64,000 nucleotides of DNA, from positions 695,345 through 759,344 of the forward strand of contig VZQC01009573.1 of NCBI GenBank assembly GCA_009823505.1, in the 5' to 3' direction. How positions within the stretch are numbered: the stretch's first letter is position 1; each line of letters begins with the position of its first letter. The translations under genes and the position numbers were made by a program. The notes under the pieces were generated by a model that saw nothing but the letters and a program-made list of their open reading frames with translations, made no database searches and was not told the origin of the DNA. The stretch is from Rhizomys pruinosus (taxonomy: Eukaryota; Chordata; Mammalia; Rodentia; Spalacidae). Of the stretch, positions 48,471 through 60,012 are shown piece by piece.

Positions 48471-49286
48471 CAAGAGCAATTAAGCTTAGGCCATCTATGT
48501 CCTTCTCGAGAGTTTCATTCCCATTTTCATGTTAATTCTAGAACTTTGTCCTCCCGTTTTAAAATTACCCATGCCGAGGTGAGAGACATTGTAAAACTGT
48601 GCCAACAGTGTGCCCCACTACTTCCTCAACCAGGGGTCGGAATTAACCCACGCGGGTTGTGCCCTTTACATCTCTGGCAAATGGATGTCACCCATTTTTC
48701 TGAATTTGGCAAGTTAAAATATTTACATACTTCCATTGATACGGCCTCTGGGGTCCTATATGCCTCCTTACATACGGGGAAAAGGCGCGTCATGTAATTG
48801 CCCATTGTTTTTGAGGCCTGGGCTGCCTGGGGCCAACCTAAAGAACTAAAAATGGATAATGGCCCCGCTTACACTTCTGCTTCCTTTGTGTCGTTTTGCC
48901 ATTTTATGGGTGTTAAATTGACTCGTGGAATGCTGTATAACCCACAAGGACAAGGCATCATCGAGCGTGCTCATCGTACCCTAAAAGAATGCTTACTTAA
49001 GCAAAAAGGGGGAATAGCCTCCAGCTCCACACCCAGGGAACGAGTGGCCATCGCTCTTTTTACTTTAAATTTTTTGAATCTAGATATGCATGGACGAGCT
49101 GCTGCTGAACGTCATGCTAACCCTGACATTTCTCTTAAGGGCCTGGTTATGTGGAAGGATGTGTTGACTGGTAATTGGCAAGGACCGGACCCAGTGTTGG
49201 TCTGGGCGAGGGGATCTGTTTGTGTGTTCCCCCAGGATCATCGACAGCCGTTGTGGGTCCCGGAGAGACTAACCAGAGTAGTCTGA
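48471..49286 (+). pseudogene. pol remnant: integrase
   Basis: Only the integrase end of pol remains. The zinc-binding module is visible (HSHFH, then CQQC). The DDE catalytic core follows: Asp in WQMDVTHF, Asp in LKMDNGPAY and Glu in GQGIIERAH. After it comes a C-terminal DNA-binding-like part ending near [16 protein letters not shown] at 48795-48797 interrupts the core. About ten codons around it look out of frame relative to the conserved pattern, bounded by two small indels that restore the main frame. Protease, RT and RNase H are deleted upstream. Confidence 0.88.
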
Positions 49287-49287
49287 G

Positions 49288-50081
49288 ATGAGAAAAGAGA
49301 AGATTCTATGGATGAGCCTGATGTTAATGCCGCTCCCTGTGGGTAGAACTGAAAATCCTTCTGTCAGTATTCCCCAAGCTGTTGCCACTTACACACTCAG
49401 CGCAGGTCTTTCCCTGATTTTTTCACAACAAACATTTCTCTGCAACTATATCGCTCACCCTAGAGGGTCTCCTATGCTTTCAGATAATCTCTAATATCTC
49501 CCAGAGTAGTGATTGTGTTCACATGTATAATCAGACTGCAGCATGGTCTGATTTGCCTATCAATAGCTCCACCAAAAGCCAATGCCACTTGGATTCAAGG
49601 GGTCTGGCCTGCTAAGATTCCCAGACAAAATGATAGTATACCTGCTCAGCCCCAATGGGCCCCCTTTTATGTAAGGGTGCCTGTGATTCCCTCCCACCTT
49701 GGACTGGTTGTCAGGCTAGAAAAGTGGCCTGGGCAGTGCGTAAGTATTTTACATATGACACCTGCTTTTACAGCATGTGCTGGGATGAGAATGGAAAATT
49801 TACCATTTGTAAATGCCAGCTATGCCGCTCAATTGTCACGTAACCTGTCTCAGTATCTTACAGGAAACTGGTCTAGGGATCTTGATGGCATGTTGCAGGA
49901 CTTCAGACAATCCATCGCTCACATCAACTCCACCCGAGTGGATGTGTCCTTGGCTGGTGGGCTGACAAACTGGGTTACTACTGCTGCTTCATGACTGAAA
50001 GAATGGGCGGGAATTGTCAGACTTGCCCTATGCCTGGTCCTCACTAGTTTCCTGGCCTTTTGGTGCATGTGCCGTTTGTGA
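49288..50081 (+). pseudogene. env remnant
   Basis: Begins with an ATG and a hydrophobic, signal-like stretch (49288-49350) in a frame that stops at 49494. A second open stretch, 49509-49994, has several N-glycosylation sequons (NAT, NAS, NLS, NWS, NST). After a TGA at 49992-49994 the same frame continues to TGA at 50079-50081 through a hydrophobic segment resembling the transmembrane anchor. Most of the surface subunit, the furin site and the fusion region are not seen, so the gene is truncated by deletion as well as broken by stops. Confidence 0.7.
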
Positions 50082-50296
50082 TTTCGTCAACATAATACGC
50101 GCAGCAGTGGAGACAGGACAGTCTCCTCAAGTGTGGCTTAGCATGCTAGAGAAGTAGCCAAAGACGGGTAAGGCTCTCTGGGTATGCCACCAACCTAAGA
50201 CAGGGAACAAACCAGTGCTGTTTGTCTCCCAATGATGGGTAAGGGGCATTGCTGTATGGGGCTACCTAAGACAGGCATTCTCTCTGCTAAAATAAT

Positions 50297-50310
50297 AAAG
50301 AAGGGGGAGA
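50297..50310 (+). promoter_or_regulatory. Retroviral polypurine tract
   Basis: AAGAAGGGGGAGA-type purine run ending exactly at the start of the 3' LTR, as needed for plus-strand priming. Confidence 0.85.
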
Positions 50311-50727
50311 TGTGGAGAGCGGGTGTGGCGACAGTCCCAAGATGACGCCCGGGACTTTAGCCAAGTCTTATGGCTAACACCTGAGTCTTATGACTAACAC
50401 CTGAGTCTTATGACTAACGCCTGAGTCTTATGATCAACACCTGATTCCCTCCTACCTCAAAGTAAAGCCACGTCCACCATTCGAGCTGCGCAGGTGCACC
50501 CTGTATACAAGATCAGGCCAGATGATACCAATAGACTGAGGCCACGCAACCTGGGCTGGGAAGGTGGAGCAGGAGAGGGATAAATAGAGGGACTTTCTGT
50601 TCTTGGGGGGAAGAAGAGGAAGAAGAAGAAGAGGAAGTAAAAATGCTGTAATGTGCCTGAATAAACCGCTTTGAGAAGAACGAGCTAGAGGTGCTTTATT
50701 TCTGCTGGACAGAATTAAAGGCCTAAA
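50311..50727 (+). repeat. 3' LTR of the endogenous retrovirus
   Basis: 417 bases, TGTGGAGAGC to GGCCTAAA. The terminal CA has become AA. It carries the same four-copy U3 repeat, TATA-like site and AATAAA as the 5' LTR. Confidence 0.92.
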
Positions 50728-51184
50728 CTGGGCTTGATATTATCCATTGTACAAATAAGGAACAGAGTGTTTGAACTAGCATTAACAAGTCCAGAGGCTG
50801 TGCTTCAAATTATATGTACTCTGAAGATTCCTAAAAATTTTAGCTCCAGCTCAGACTTAGCCTCGGAGCCAGTAAGTTATGTTTCTAACTGCCCATGAAA
50901 CAGACCATGGGAACTTCCCTAGACATCTCAAAATAAATAGAACCAAAAGTGAAATTATCTTTGCACCAACCTGTTCTTCCTGTATCATATTTTAATAACA
51001 GATGTTCCCAAAGGTAGAAGCCTTGGAGTCAGAGAGGGGACCATATACAAGAATGCAAAGCAATGAAAATCACCTGCACACAGTCTGTCTTCTCACTAAT
51101 CCCTAACATATAACCTAGAATCATAGTGTTCGGTTATATCAATTAAAAGTGTATGCACATTTAGCTTTTAAAAATATAAGAATA

Positions 51185-51345
51185 GCCGGATGTGGTGGTG
51201 CATACCTTTAATACCAGTACTTGGGAGGCAGAGGCAGGTGGATCTCTGTGAGTTCAAGGCCAGCCTGGTCTACAGAGTGAGTTCTAGGACAGCTGGGACT
51301 GCAGGGAGACACTGTCTCAAAAAGACCAAAAAAATATATACATAT
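51185..51345 (+). repeat. B1 SINE
   Basis: GCCGGATGTGGTGGTGCATA to CACTGTCTCAAAAAGACC. Confidence 0.88.
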
Positions 51346-51479
51346 AAGAATAGAGTAGGGGTACGTATGGGTGGGAGTGGCAGGTGCCAACAATGCCGAG
51401 TATAACACACAAGAGTAGAAAACTGTCCTGTGTATGGGATGTATATTTAAATTGTAAATGTAATTTTAGAATATTAAAA

Positions 51480-51960
51480 TATTATCCACCTTATTAATAA
51501 AATCACAAATTAAGGCCGCAATGAGATATCACTAAATAACTATCAGAATTATTAAAATTAAATAGACAGTTTCAAGTGCTGGTTTGCAATTTGCATAAAA
51601 ATGTAGATAGGTTATAAACTGCCATTGACAATGTACCCTGAGCAATCATTCTGAAAAACTATTTTAAGATTGTCTACTAAACTTGAAGATGTCTCTGTCT
51701 TAGATCCTGCAATTTTACATAAATAAGAAATGCATTCCCATTTACTCCAAAACAAGTAAAGGAATCTTTATAGCATCTTTATTCATAATATCCAAACATT
51801 AAAAACAATTTTAAGTATCCATCAACAGAATGACTAAATAACATAGTCAGTTCATCTAAAGGGGGTCTAATAATGAAAGTGTGTTTTTGCAGTAATACAT
51901 TGAGTGTCTGTAAATATGCTTTGCAACTGAAATTTTAGAACTGCTTATCTATGCAGTGAA
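51480..51960 (+). mobile_element. Old L1 ORF2 3' fragment
   Basis: CCGCAATGAGATATCACT, then TTTATAGCATCTTTATTCAT and AAGTATCCATCAACAGAATG: an ancient, diverged L1 end. Confidence 0.7.
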
Positions 51961-52217
51961 TAAGTGACCATGGGGTATTGAACCCCAATTCATAGATCTA
52001 CAATACAACCCCTGCAGCTAAGGCTCACAGAACATCACAGAAGAGGGAGAAAATAGATCATAAGAGCCAGAGGACCAGGACACCATGACAGGGAAGCTGC
52101 ACCCATGAGCTCTCCACAGTATGGTTGCTTAAAAAGACTTGACTAATGATAATACCTGTTGAGAAGAGCTGTGGGGAGAGAGGGAGAGGTAGAAATTATG
52201 TAAATACAGTACTCATG

Positions 52218-54072
52218 TGTCGTAGTTTGTCTTCCATTGCTGTGACAAAACACTCTGACCAACACCAACTTGGGGAGGAAAGGGTTCATTCAGCTTACAT
52301 CTCCTGGGTCACAGTTCATCACTTAGGGAGCCCAAGGCAGTAACTCAGGGCAGGAACCTGGAGGCAGGAGCTGAAGCACAAGCCATGGAGGACTGCTGTT
52401 CACTGGCTTGCTCTTGGCTCATGCCCAGCCTGCTCTTATACTGTCACTGCTCAACAATCAGACAATCTCCACAGATGTGCCACAGGCCATCCAATGGAGC
52501 AATTCCCAATTGAGGCTCCCTCAACCAGGTGTGTCAAGTTGACACTAAAGCTATCCAGCACAAATGACCCCTTGTCAACTTGCAACAAAAACACATCACT
52601 ATTAAACACCCACCTTTCCAGTTCTTGTCCCCAAAGTATGATGTTAACATTAATCACACATAAGACAGTACAACCTTAAAAGCCCCAGTCTCTTAAAAAG
52701 TCCAAACACTTAAAAGTTCACAGTCTGTTAAAGTCCCTTAACGTAGGCTGCTGTAAAATACAAAACAAGTACTGTCTTTTTCAAAGGGAAGAATCAGGCA
52801 CTCACAAACAAACCTAAGCCAGCAAAGTAGCTCAAGCTGGACACCTGGCACTCACTCATGATCTTCTGGGCCCCAGAGGGTTTTGGCAGCGCCCCCTCTC
52901 CAACTGTGCCATCCATGGCACACACAGCTCATCTCGCAGACCCAGGCCGACTCCATTCCACACCTGCCGCTACTCTTGGTGGTCATCCCACGGTCCCGGC
53001 ATCTCCAAAAAGCTGGGGTCACAACTGAAACTGAGGCAGCACCCTCATCAATGGTCTCTTCTGACTTCTCCTGATGCAAAGCCTCAGCTTCTCTCCATGA
53101 GCCCCTGCAATCCTGGGTCTTCACAGCAACCGTGCACTTCCACCAATGGTCTTTCTGACCCCTCACAGTCCAAGCCTCCGGTGCTCTCTGTGACCCCCCT
53201 CACAATTTCAACACCAGAACCATATAGGAGACTCTTACACATACCAAGTCCAGCTTCTGGCTCGACGGATGGAGGCTCAGGCCCTTTCTGGGTCACAGTT
53301 TCTGTGTGCTGACCTTGAAGAAATTCTCCCCAGAAGATTTCAACTCAGTGATGCTGGTCCTTGTTACTTACAGCTATTTTCAGCCCCAGCTACCAGCATC
53401 AATTGTCCCCAGTACCACAAAAATTTCACTTCAGGTTCTGGTCTCTTGATACTTACAGCTGATTCTCACAGCCCCAGCTGACCAGAACCCACAGATTACA
53501 CAGTCCTGATGATCTCTGCTCTCCTTTGAAACTAGAAACTTCACAAGCCAGGCCTCCATCTTCTACAAATCCTTCAGCAAAACTCTCCAAGCTCCAAGCA
53601 AACATTTTTAGGCATTCAGTGATCTTCCCAGCCCAAATTTCCAAACGTTTCCACAATCCTTCCCCCAAACACCAAGGTCAGGTCTGTCACAGCTACCTCC
53701 ATTCTTCTGGTACCAATTTCTGTCTAGTTTGTCTTCCATTGCTGTGACAAAACACTCTGACCAACACCAACTTGGGAGGGAAAGGGTTTATTCAGCTTAC
53801 ATCTCCTGGGTCCAGTTCATCACTTAGGGAGCCCAAGGCAGTAACTCAGGGCAGGAACCTGGAGGCAGGAGCTGAAGCACAAGCCATGGAGGACTGCTGT
53901 TCACTGGCTTGCTCTCTGGCTCATGCCCAGCCTGCCTTCTTATACTGTCACTGCTCAACAATCAAGACAATACTCCACAGATGTGGCCACAGGCCAATCC
54001 AATGGAGCCAATTCCCAATTGAGGCTCCCTCAACCCAGGTGTGTCAAGTTGACACTAAAGCTATCCAGCACA
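52218..54072 (-). mobile_element. MaLR-like element with two LTRs and 5-bp target duplication
   Basis: Reverse-oriented. LTRs at 53721-54072 (5' for the element) and 52218-52562 (3'), with 1,158 bases between. Flanked by TCATG at 52213-52217 and 54073-54077. On the element strand the LTR starts TGTGCTGGATAG and ends GACAAACTAGACA, and the internal part opens GAAATTGGTACCAG, like the element at 38744. The internal region has no gag, pol or env that I recognise; its frames of 60-116 codons are not coding-like. Confidence 0.85.
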
Positions 54073-54077
54073 TCATG

Positions 54078-55080
54078 TGTAAAAGTCTCAGAAGAAAATT
54101 TTCAAAAGTTATTTCTAAGTAGTAAGGACATGAATAACTGAATATAGTGATATACTGCATGTGAAGTAGTATATCACTGAAGGAAGCCTGTTGTAATATA
54201 AAAATGTACCCTGTAAACCCCAGAACTACTATTAAAATAACAGAACAGTAGTTACATTTGTGAGGAGAGGGCTGGAAAGTGGGACTGAAGGGGATGTGCT
54301 GACTCATGAATTTGGCCATTTTACAGTTTTCACCTCAATGGTACATGCATACTTATTTTATAATAACTTGTTAAGTGAATAGTTGTGATTTATGCACTTT
54401 TGTCAATGTAATATTTCATAGTAAAATAATTTTAATTGCCTGAACTGGCCATTAATGCCTCTGAGCTCCATTTGACATAAAATTGAAAACAAGTCCTGAA
54501 CTGTGCAAGGCTGTGTTGTTTATACTCAGCTGTACAGATGTCCTTCCCTTCCACCTGGAAAACTTTCACTCCATCCTATAAGACCCACCTCTGGCGTCAC
54601 TGTTCTTTCTACTATTGTACATATTCTGTGTGTCTGATCCTCCATCACTCTGAATTCCTCAAGAAGCCAGACCATAACTTATTGTCTGGATTTCATCTAG
54701 TATATTACCTGTCACATAATGGGCAATCACTAAAAATGACTGCATGATCTGAAGGGATGAATCCCCATTTCATTGGACTAAAGAAGAAATATTGGCAACC
54801 AGAATTCCTTGCAATCAACATAATAAGAAAAAGGGTAGTAGAAGAAAACAATCTTAGTGTTTCAGTTGCAGTTAGGCCCTTGGTCATCTGTGGCATTGAT
54901 TTTCTATACAAAGAACAATTAAAGGTACATAGTATCATATGGAATTAGATATAACATAGAATATATTCCATAGCTGGATACTTAGAACCTTGGGTCATCA
55001 TACATGGTGTAAATACTGCTTTTATAAATTTTTTTGAAAAGTAGTAAGTTTGTTTAGTCTTTAAATTAATTTTGACCAGA
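54078..55080. other. Intergenic DNA, no features recognised
   Basis: Unique A+T-rich sequence. Confidence 0.55.
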
Positions 55081-55081
55081 T

Positions 55082-55086
<5 letters not shown>

Positions 55087-55135
<49 letters not shown>

Positions 55136-55153
55136 TCTCTCAATCTCTCTCGC
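55087..55153. repeat. (CT)n microsatellite
   Basis: A CTCTCT tract of about 45 bases, then imperfect CT-rich sequence. Confidence 0.95.
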
Positions 55154-55159
55154 TTCTCT

Positions 55160-55540
55160 GTCTGAGTGTCTGTACTGTCTTGAATGTGAAATGCTCTGTG
55201 CTCTGCACTAGCTCGTGTATCGGATGCATGGGTCCCAGCTAGTGTCTGGTGATACCATTTGAGCCGTGCTGGAAACCCTAGACGGTGGGGCCTAGTGGAA
55301 CCTAAGTGGTTGGGAGGGCTCTAGCTTTTGAGGGTTGTAGTGCATTCCTGCTCTTCCTCTGCACCCTGCCTGCCAGAAGGTGAACAGCTCTCATTGTTAG
55401 GGTGTTCTGACTCACATAGGCTGAGAACCAATGGAGCCAAGGACTATGAGCCGAAATCTCTGAAACTGTAAAGCAAAATAAATCCTAGCTCCCTTAACTT
55501 GTTTATGTTGGATGTGTTGTCACAGAGATAATATGATTCG
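55160..55540 (+). mobile_element. MaLR-like solo LTR, diverged
   Basis: GGTGGGGCCTAGTGGAACCT, then CTGAAACTGTAAAGCAAAAT with AATAAA, then TTGTCACAGAGATAATATGA: the usual 3' half of MaLR LTRs. Confidence 0.7.
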
Positions 55541-55649
55541 CTCTCTTGTGCTCAGAAGTTGCAAAATCATGCTTTTTTATCACTTGTTTCAGTGGGTCTT
55601 TATTGAAAGGATGGATGTTATTTGTTATGTCATACATAACATAGCCTGA

Positions 55650-55797
55650 AGGTGGGTTTGGTTGATACATCTCTTTATTCCCAGCCCTTGGGAGGCAGAG
55701 GCAGGTGGATCTCTGTGAAATCTAAGCCACCTGTTCTACATAGCCATTGGCCAGGCTAGCTGAGCTACAGGGAAACCCCTGTCTAAAAAACCACAAA
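55650..55797 (+). repeat. Diverged B1 SINE
   Basis: GGGTTTGGTTGATACATCTC to CCCTGTCTAAAAAACC. Confidence 0.7.
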
Positions 55798-55867
55798 GTA
55801 ACATAGCAGTATGGTTAACAAATTGAAAACTTAGCATTGCTTCAGAATTGATATTTAACTTATAGTC

Positions 55868-56008
55868 TGACTACTTGGAAAGAGGGCATCAGACTCCCCT
55901 GGCACTGGAATTACAACTGGCTGTTACCCATGCATGTTGAGAATCAAACCTGGGTCCTTTGCAGAGCAGCCAGTCTCCTAAACCAGTGAGCCATCTCTCT
56001 AGCCCCAA
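55868..56008 (-). repeat. B2/B3-type SINE fragment
   Basis: CTCCCCTGGCACTGGAATTA, then GTGAGCCATCTCTCTAGCCC. Confidence 0.75.
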
Positions 56009-56227
56009 GTTCACACATTTTTAATGGAATAGAACACATATCTTTCCCAAGTTCTTGCATATAGAAGCAATGTGATGTCTTTTTTATATTAATCTTGATC
56101 TCTGGCTTAACAGGTGGTTCACTTTTTCTGCTGCATAGTTATTATCTTTCCCTTTTGTTATTAGTAAACAGTTTGTGTAGAGGGAAAGTTAATTTTAGAA
56201 ATTTATTTTTAAAAACGATCTTCATTA

Positions 56228-56370
56228 GCCAGGCATGGTGGCACCACACCTTTAATCCCAACACTCGGAGACGCAGAGACAATGAATCTCTATGAGTTCA
56301 AGATCTACATACGGAGTTCCAGGCCACTAGGGCTACAGAAAGATGCTGTCTCAAAAAGCCCCCCTCAAAA
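56228..56370 (+). repeat. B1 SINE
   Basis: GCCAGGCATGGTGGCACCAC to GCTGTCTCAAAAAGCC. Confidence 0.82.
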
Positions 56371-56467
56371 ATATTGTTGATGCCACTTAGATTTTAATAA
56401 GTATCAGTGTCAAATAACAAGTAAAAGAGTAAACACTGAATGGAATCTGTAATAAAATAGGAAACTA

Positions 56468-56635
56468 AGCCAGGTGTGGTGGTGCACACTTTAATCACAG
56501 TCTTGGAGGCAGAATCAGGCAGATTTCTGTGAGTTCAAGGCCAGCTTCATCCACATACTGAGTTCTCGGCCACCTGGGGCTATAGCAGGGGGAAAGACCT
56601 TGCCTACAAAAGACAAAAAAAAAAAAAAAAAAAAG
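56468..56635 (+). repeat. B1 SINE
   Basis: GCCAGGTGTGGTGGTGCACA to the A-run at 56616-56633. Confidence 0.82.
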
Positions 56636-56639
56636 GAAA

Positions 56640-58020
56640 TAAACTAATGATCTGTTATATAACAAGAAAATGTTCATTGGTTACCTTCACCACATGAATT
56701 AGGTCATTATCAGTAAGTCCATTTAATCAACATTTACTGAGTCTTATATTTCAAATGCCATGACCAAAAATTTAGAATATATTCATTGGTAAGACAAAGC
56801 TTTTTCCTTCCAGTAAACAAAAATGCTAGAAATGCTAGGCCTAGGAATATATCCATAAATAAGGACATTCTTGCATTCTAATCTAATGGTTGAAAGTTCC
56901 TTGCCTAAAAAGGAAGTTGAATAAAACTTCATTTTTTTATGATAATCACATATCTCAGGCCCAAGAGAGGTGAAGGAAGCCCTTCTTCCTCTACCTTATT
57001 TTGGATAGGTGTTTTGGTTACATTGATGTAGAGGTAACTGATATAGTCAGCACTAAATCCCCCAGTGACACCTAGATGCTGGAGGCAGTCACACTGTTTT
57101 CACTGACATGCAAAGCAGTCTTCTTGGTACCTTTCAGGGGAGAACCTGAATCTAGTGTTACTCCCTTTTCTAAAGTAATCGTCTTTGCAGGGAATAGAAC
57201 TGTGTCCATGTCTAGTATATTTTTTAATGACCTTATATTTGGGATAATGTGCCAGAGCTCTGGGTAATGGTGGTTTCACTTATGTAATAGGAACACAGTT
57301 GCTTTACTTTTCTCAGAAGTTTTTTTTTTCTTTTTCTAAAAAGGAAACAGATACTGTAGGGTGTTCAGAAATTCCCCTATCAGCATTAGTTCTCTTTTCT
57401 TAATCTCTTGTTAAACTGAGAACTAAATTGAGGTGAGAAAAGACATCATGAAACCCTTGAACTCGAAACCCTTGAATTTTTGTTCTTCCTCATTTTAAAC
57501 ACACAACCCAGCCAGAGAAGCGAATATACAAAATAACATATATGTTATCAGTATAAACAGACGAAGGAGTAGAGTTTGTTAAACTAAAGTGAAAATTTGA
57601 AATATATTATGCTTTGCATTTCATCTGTCTCTTGGGATTTTTGTTAAATAAAACAAAGCAACCTTGTCTTCTGGAAATAAGTTATTGTGCACTAATTCAT
57701 CCCTGCATTACCTTTGTGTTAAGAGGCAAAAAAAAAAAAAAAATACAAGAAAAAAATACAAAAGGTGGCAAGATGAAAATAAAGTTAGCCAGGGCTTATT
57801 GGGTCATTTCTCTGGGCCAAACACCAGGCTGGATGCTTTAGATCCATTATCCACTTAGAAGCAAAGCAAAAAGCATTACCAGACTTTATTTTAGCCTTCA
57901 TAACCTCTGAGCATGAGATAAAAGGAAATACAAATTCTCTCTGGGAGTTTGTTCTGAAACCTACCAAAGAATCATTTTTCCCAACCTAAACTGCTTTCAC
58001 ACTGATACATAAGAGACTTA
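56640..58020. other. Intergenic DNA, no features recognised
   Basis: SINE-free for 1.4 kb. The short frames present show no recognisable protein. A-runs at about 57729-57743. Confidence 0.5.
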
Positions 58021-58021
58021 G

Positions 58022-58185
58022 AGCCAGGCGTGGTGGCACATGCCTTTAATCCCAGCACTCAGGAGGCAGAGGCAGGCAGATCTCTGTGAGTTCAAGGTTA
58101 GCCTGGTCTACAGAGAGAGCTCCAGGCCATCTGGGATTAAAGGGAGACCCTGTCTCAAAAAAAAAATAACAAAAAACAAAAAAGA
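58022..58185 (+). repeat. B1 SINE
   Basis: GAGCCAGGCGTGGTGGCACA to CCCTGTCTC plus an A-rich tail. Confidence 0.9.
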
Positions 58186-58189
58186 GAGA

Positions 58190-59213
58190 TATAGAAAGGT
58201 GGAAGTTGATGGAAGTCTTATTACACTCTCAGGAACAAAAGATTCCAGGACCTTCGTGGCTCTCTACAAAGCCAGTATTTGTAAGGAGTGTCATTACTAC
58301 ATATAAACCACACCTAAAACACTGAGATTGGTCTGGGTGACACACACTTCTAAAAAACTATAACCAAGTGGAGATACAGTCCCCAGAGGGGTGCACAGTA
58401 AAGAGAAGGCTGAAAACCGTGTCCTACATGCATTGTGAAAACAGGGAGGTTTCACCTACTCAGCATAGACCTCCAATACCTATGAGGGTGTTAGGTAGAA
58501 GAGGAAATAGTTATATTCTAGGCTTCCATTCTCACTGCAGAGATGCATATAGTAAGACCATATTCGTTAAAATAAAAATTGTTCAAACTGTGCTAAAAGG
58601 AGCAGACTGCCAAAAGAGGTGGTAAGTTCCCCTTCACTTAATGGTTTGCCTAGGCCCTTGGCAGACTGTTGTAAATATTAAATGGAGGTTAGGAAGAAAT
58701 AGGATGACTTTGAAGCTCATTCCAGTCCTGGAATTGTGCAAAAATGGAAGAGGCTGACTGGTACCCCATCTTGAGCCAAATTTTCAAGCCTCTGAACTCA
58801 CAGTTAAAAATACAGTAACTCATAACAAACTTGCCTTACATAAACTACACAGAACTCAGATTAACATTTTCTTGTCCTTTCTATTTCAAAGTTACATTTT
58901 TACCCACTGATTTTTTATAAACTGACACACGAAGCAATAACTTTATCTATTAATGGTCAGCATGGAATCAGGCATTGCTATTTTAGTCTCTACACATATC
59001 AGGTATACAGTTTGAGTATTTTCATTCATTCAGGTAATGGGTATTTTTTAAGCAATTCCCACATGACAGTCACAGAACTCCACATTCAAAAATAAGAGTT
59101 CCACATGCTGGAGTTATAGTATAGCATACTTGCTGTCCATCCACAGATTATATTGAAGCTACAGCTCTCATGCATGCATCCATACTTTGTTAGGTTGCTT
59201 TCTGATATTTCGT
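58190..59213. other. Intergenic DNA, no features recognised
   Basis: Unique A+T-rich sequence; the 85-codon frame at 58368 has no recognisable features. Confidence 0.5.
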
Positions 59214-59375
59214 TCTATTTTTTTTTTTTGGCCTTTTTGAGACAGGGTCTCCCTGTAGCCCCAGCTGTCCTGGAACTCACTCTGTAGACCAGGCTGGCCT
59301 TGAACTCACAAAGATCCACCTGCCTCTGCCTCCCAAGTGCTAGGATTAAAGGCATGTGCCACCACACCCGGCAGA
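59214..59375 (-). repeat. B1 SINE
   Basis: Reverse full-length B1 close to consensus: GAGACAGGGTCTCCCTGTAG to GTGCCACCACACCCGGC. Confidence 0.92.
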
Positions 59376-59407
59376 GAAATATTTATTTCTATAAAAATAA
59401 ATTATTG

Positions 59408-59526
59408 CTGGGAGCTGGAGTGATGGCTCAGCAGTAAAGAGCACTGACTGTTCTTGCAGAGAACCCGGGTTCAATTCTAGCACCCACATGGCAGCTAAGA
59501 ACCATCTTAAAAAATAAATAAATAAA
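59408..59526 (+). repeat. B2/B3-type SINE head with (AAAT) tail
   Basis: GGGAGCTGGAGTGATGGCTC to AAGAACCATCTTAAAAAATA. The body after the tRNA-like head is missing. Confidence 0.8.
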
Positions 59527-59678
59527 TTCTTATACTTAAAGGAGTTAAATATGCTGCCATTTTCCTATGATTAGTATATATCAACATTGATTTTCATAAA
59601 TTTCATTCATTAACAGAATATAATTACTTAAATAACCAGAAATCATTATGAAAGTTAAACAGCTGCCTTTTGTCAGTT

Positions 59679-59727
59679 TCTAAACATTTACCATCCCCCT
59701 TTGGCAGGGGGATGGTAAATGTTTAGA
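59679..59727. repeat. Perfect 22-bp inverted repeat, 5-nt loop
   Basis: Arms 59679-59700 and 59706-59727, loop TTGGC. The first arm reads CTAAACATTTACCATCCCCC from 59680; the second is its exact reverse complement. Confidence 0.95.
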
Positions 59728-59937
59728 TCACTAGACAAGAATAGAAATATTTATGAGTACTGTGTCCCCTTCTTACACCAAGAGTTTGATTTGCTACAAG
59801 ACTAAATTTGACTTGAGCTGGAATTTTAGCAGTAGGATTAAATTCAGAGCTAGACAAAGCTTTCAAGATTGACTTATGTTACTAGTTTACTGTAAGTCAA
59901 AAATAATACACTGAAGAGTCCAAAGGCAGAGAGTCGA

Positions 59938-60012
59938 GGGACTGAGGATATAGCTCATTGAAAGAATGCCCACCTGGATTTAATCCCCAGCAGACAGAGA
60001 GAGAGGAGAGAG
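59938..60012 (+). repeat. ID-like SINE
   Basis: GGGACTGAGGATATAGCTCA, then GGATTTAATCCCCAGCAG and a GAGA-rich end. Confidence 0.65.

Larger units (their letters stand above)
47455..50733 (+). mobile_element. Internally deleted endogenous retrovirus (class II-like)
   Basis: A complete proviral outline of 3.27 kb. It comprises target duplication CTGGGC (47455-47460 and 50728-50733), 5' LTR, tRNA-Ile primer-binding site, leader repeats, gag start, integrase, env pieces, polypurine tract and 3' LTR. The 6-bp duplication and the integrase sequence suggest a betaretrovirus-like (class II) element. The rest of gag, protease, RT and RNase H are missing. By eye, the LTRs differ at about 14 positions plus one 3-bp indel, roughly 3.4%. 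With muroid substitution rates this implies insertion a few million years ago (inference). All genes carry breaks; the copy is defective. Confidence 0.92.

Noticed and set aside
53084..53747. Frames of 60-104 codons in the internal part of the 52218-54072 element
   Set aside because: No similarity to gag, pol or env that I can see; they overlap on both strands.
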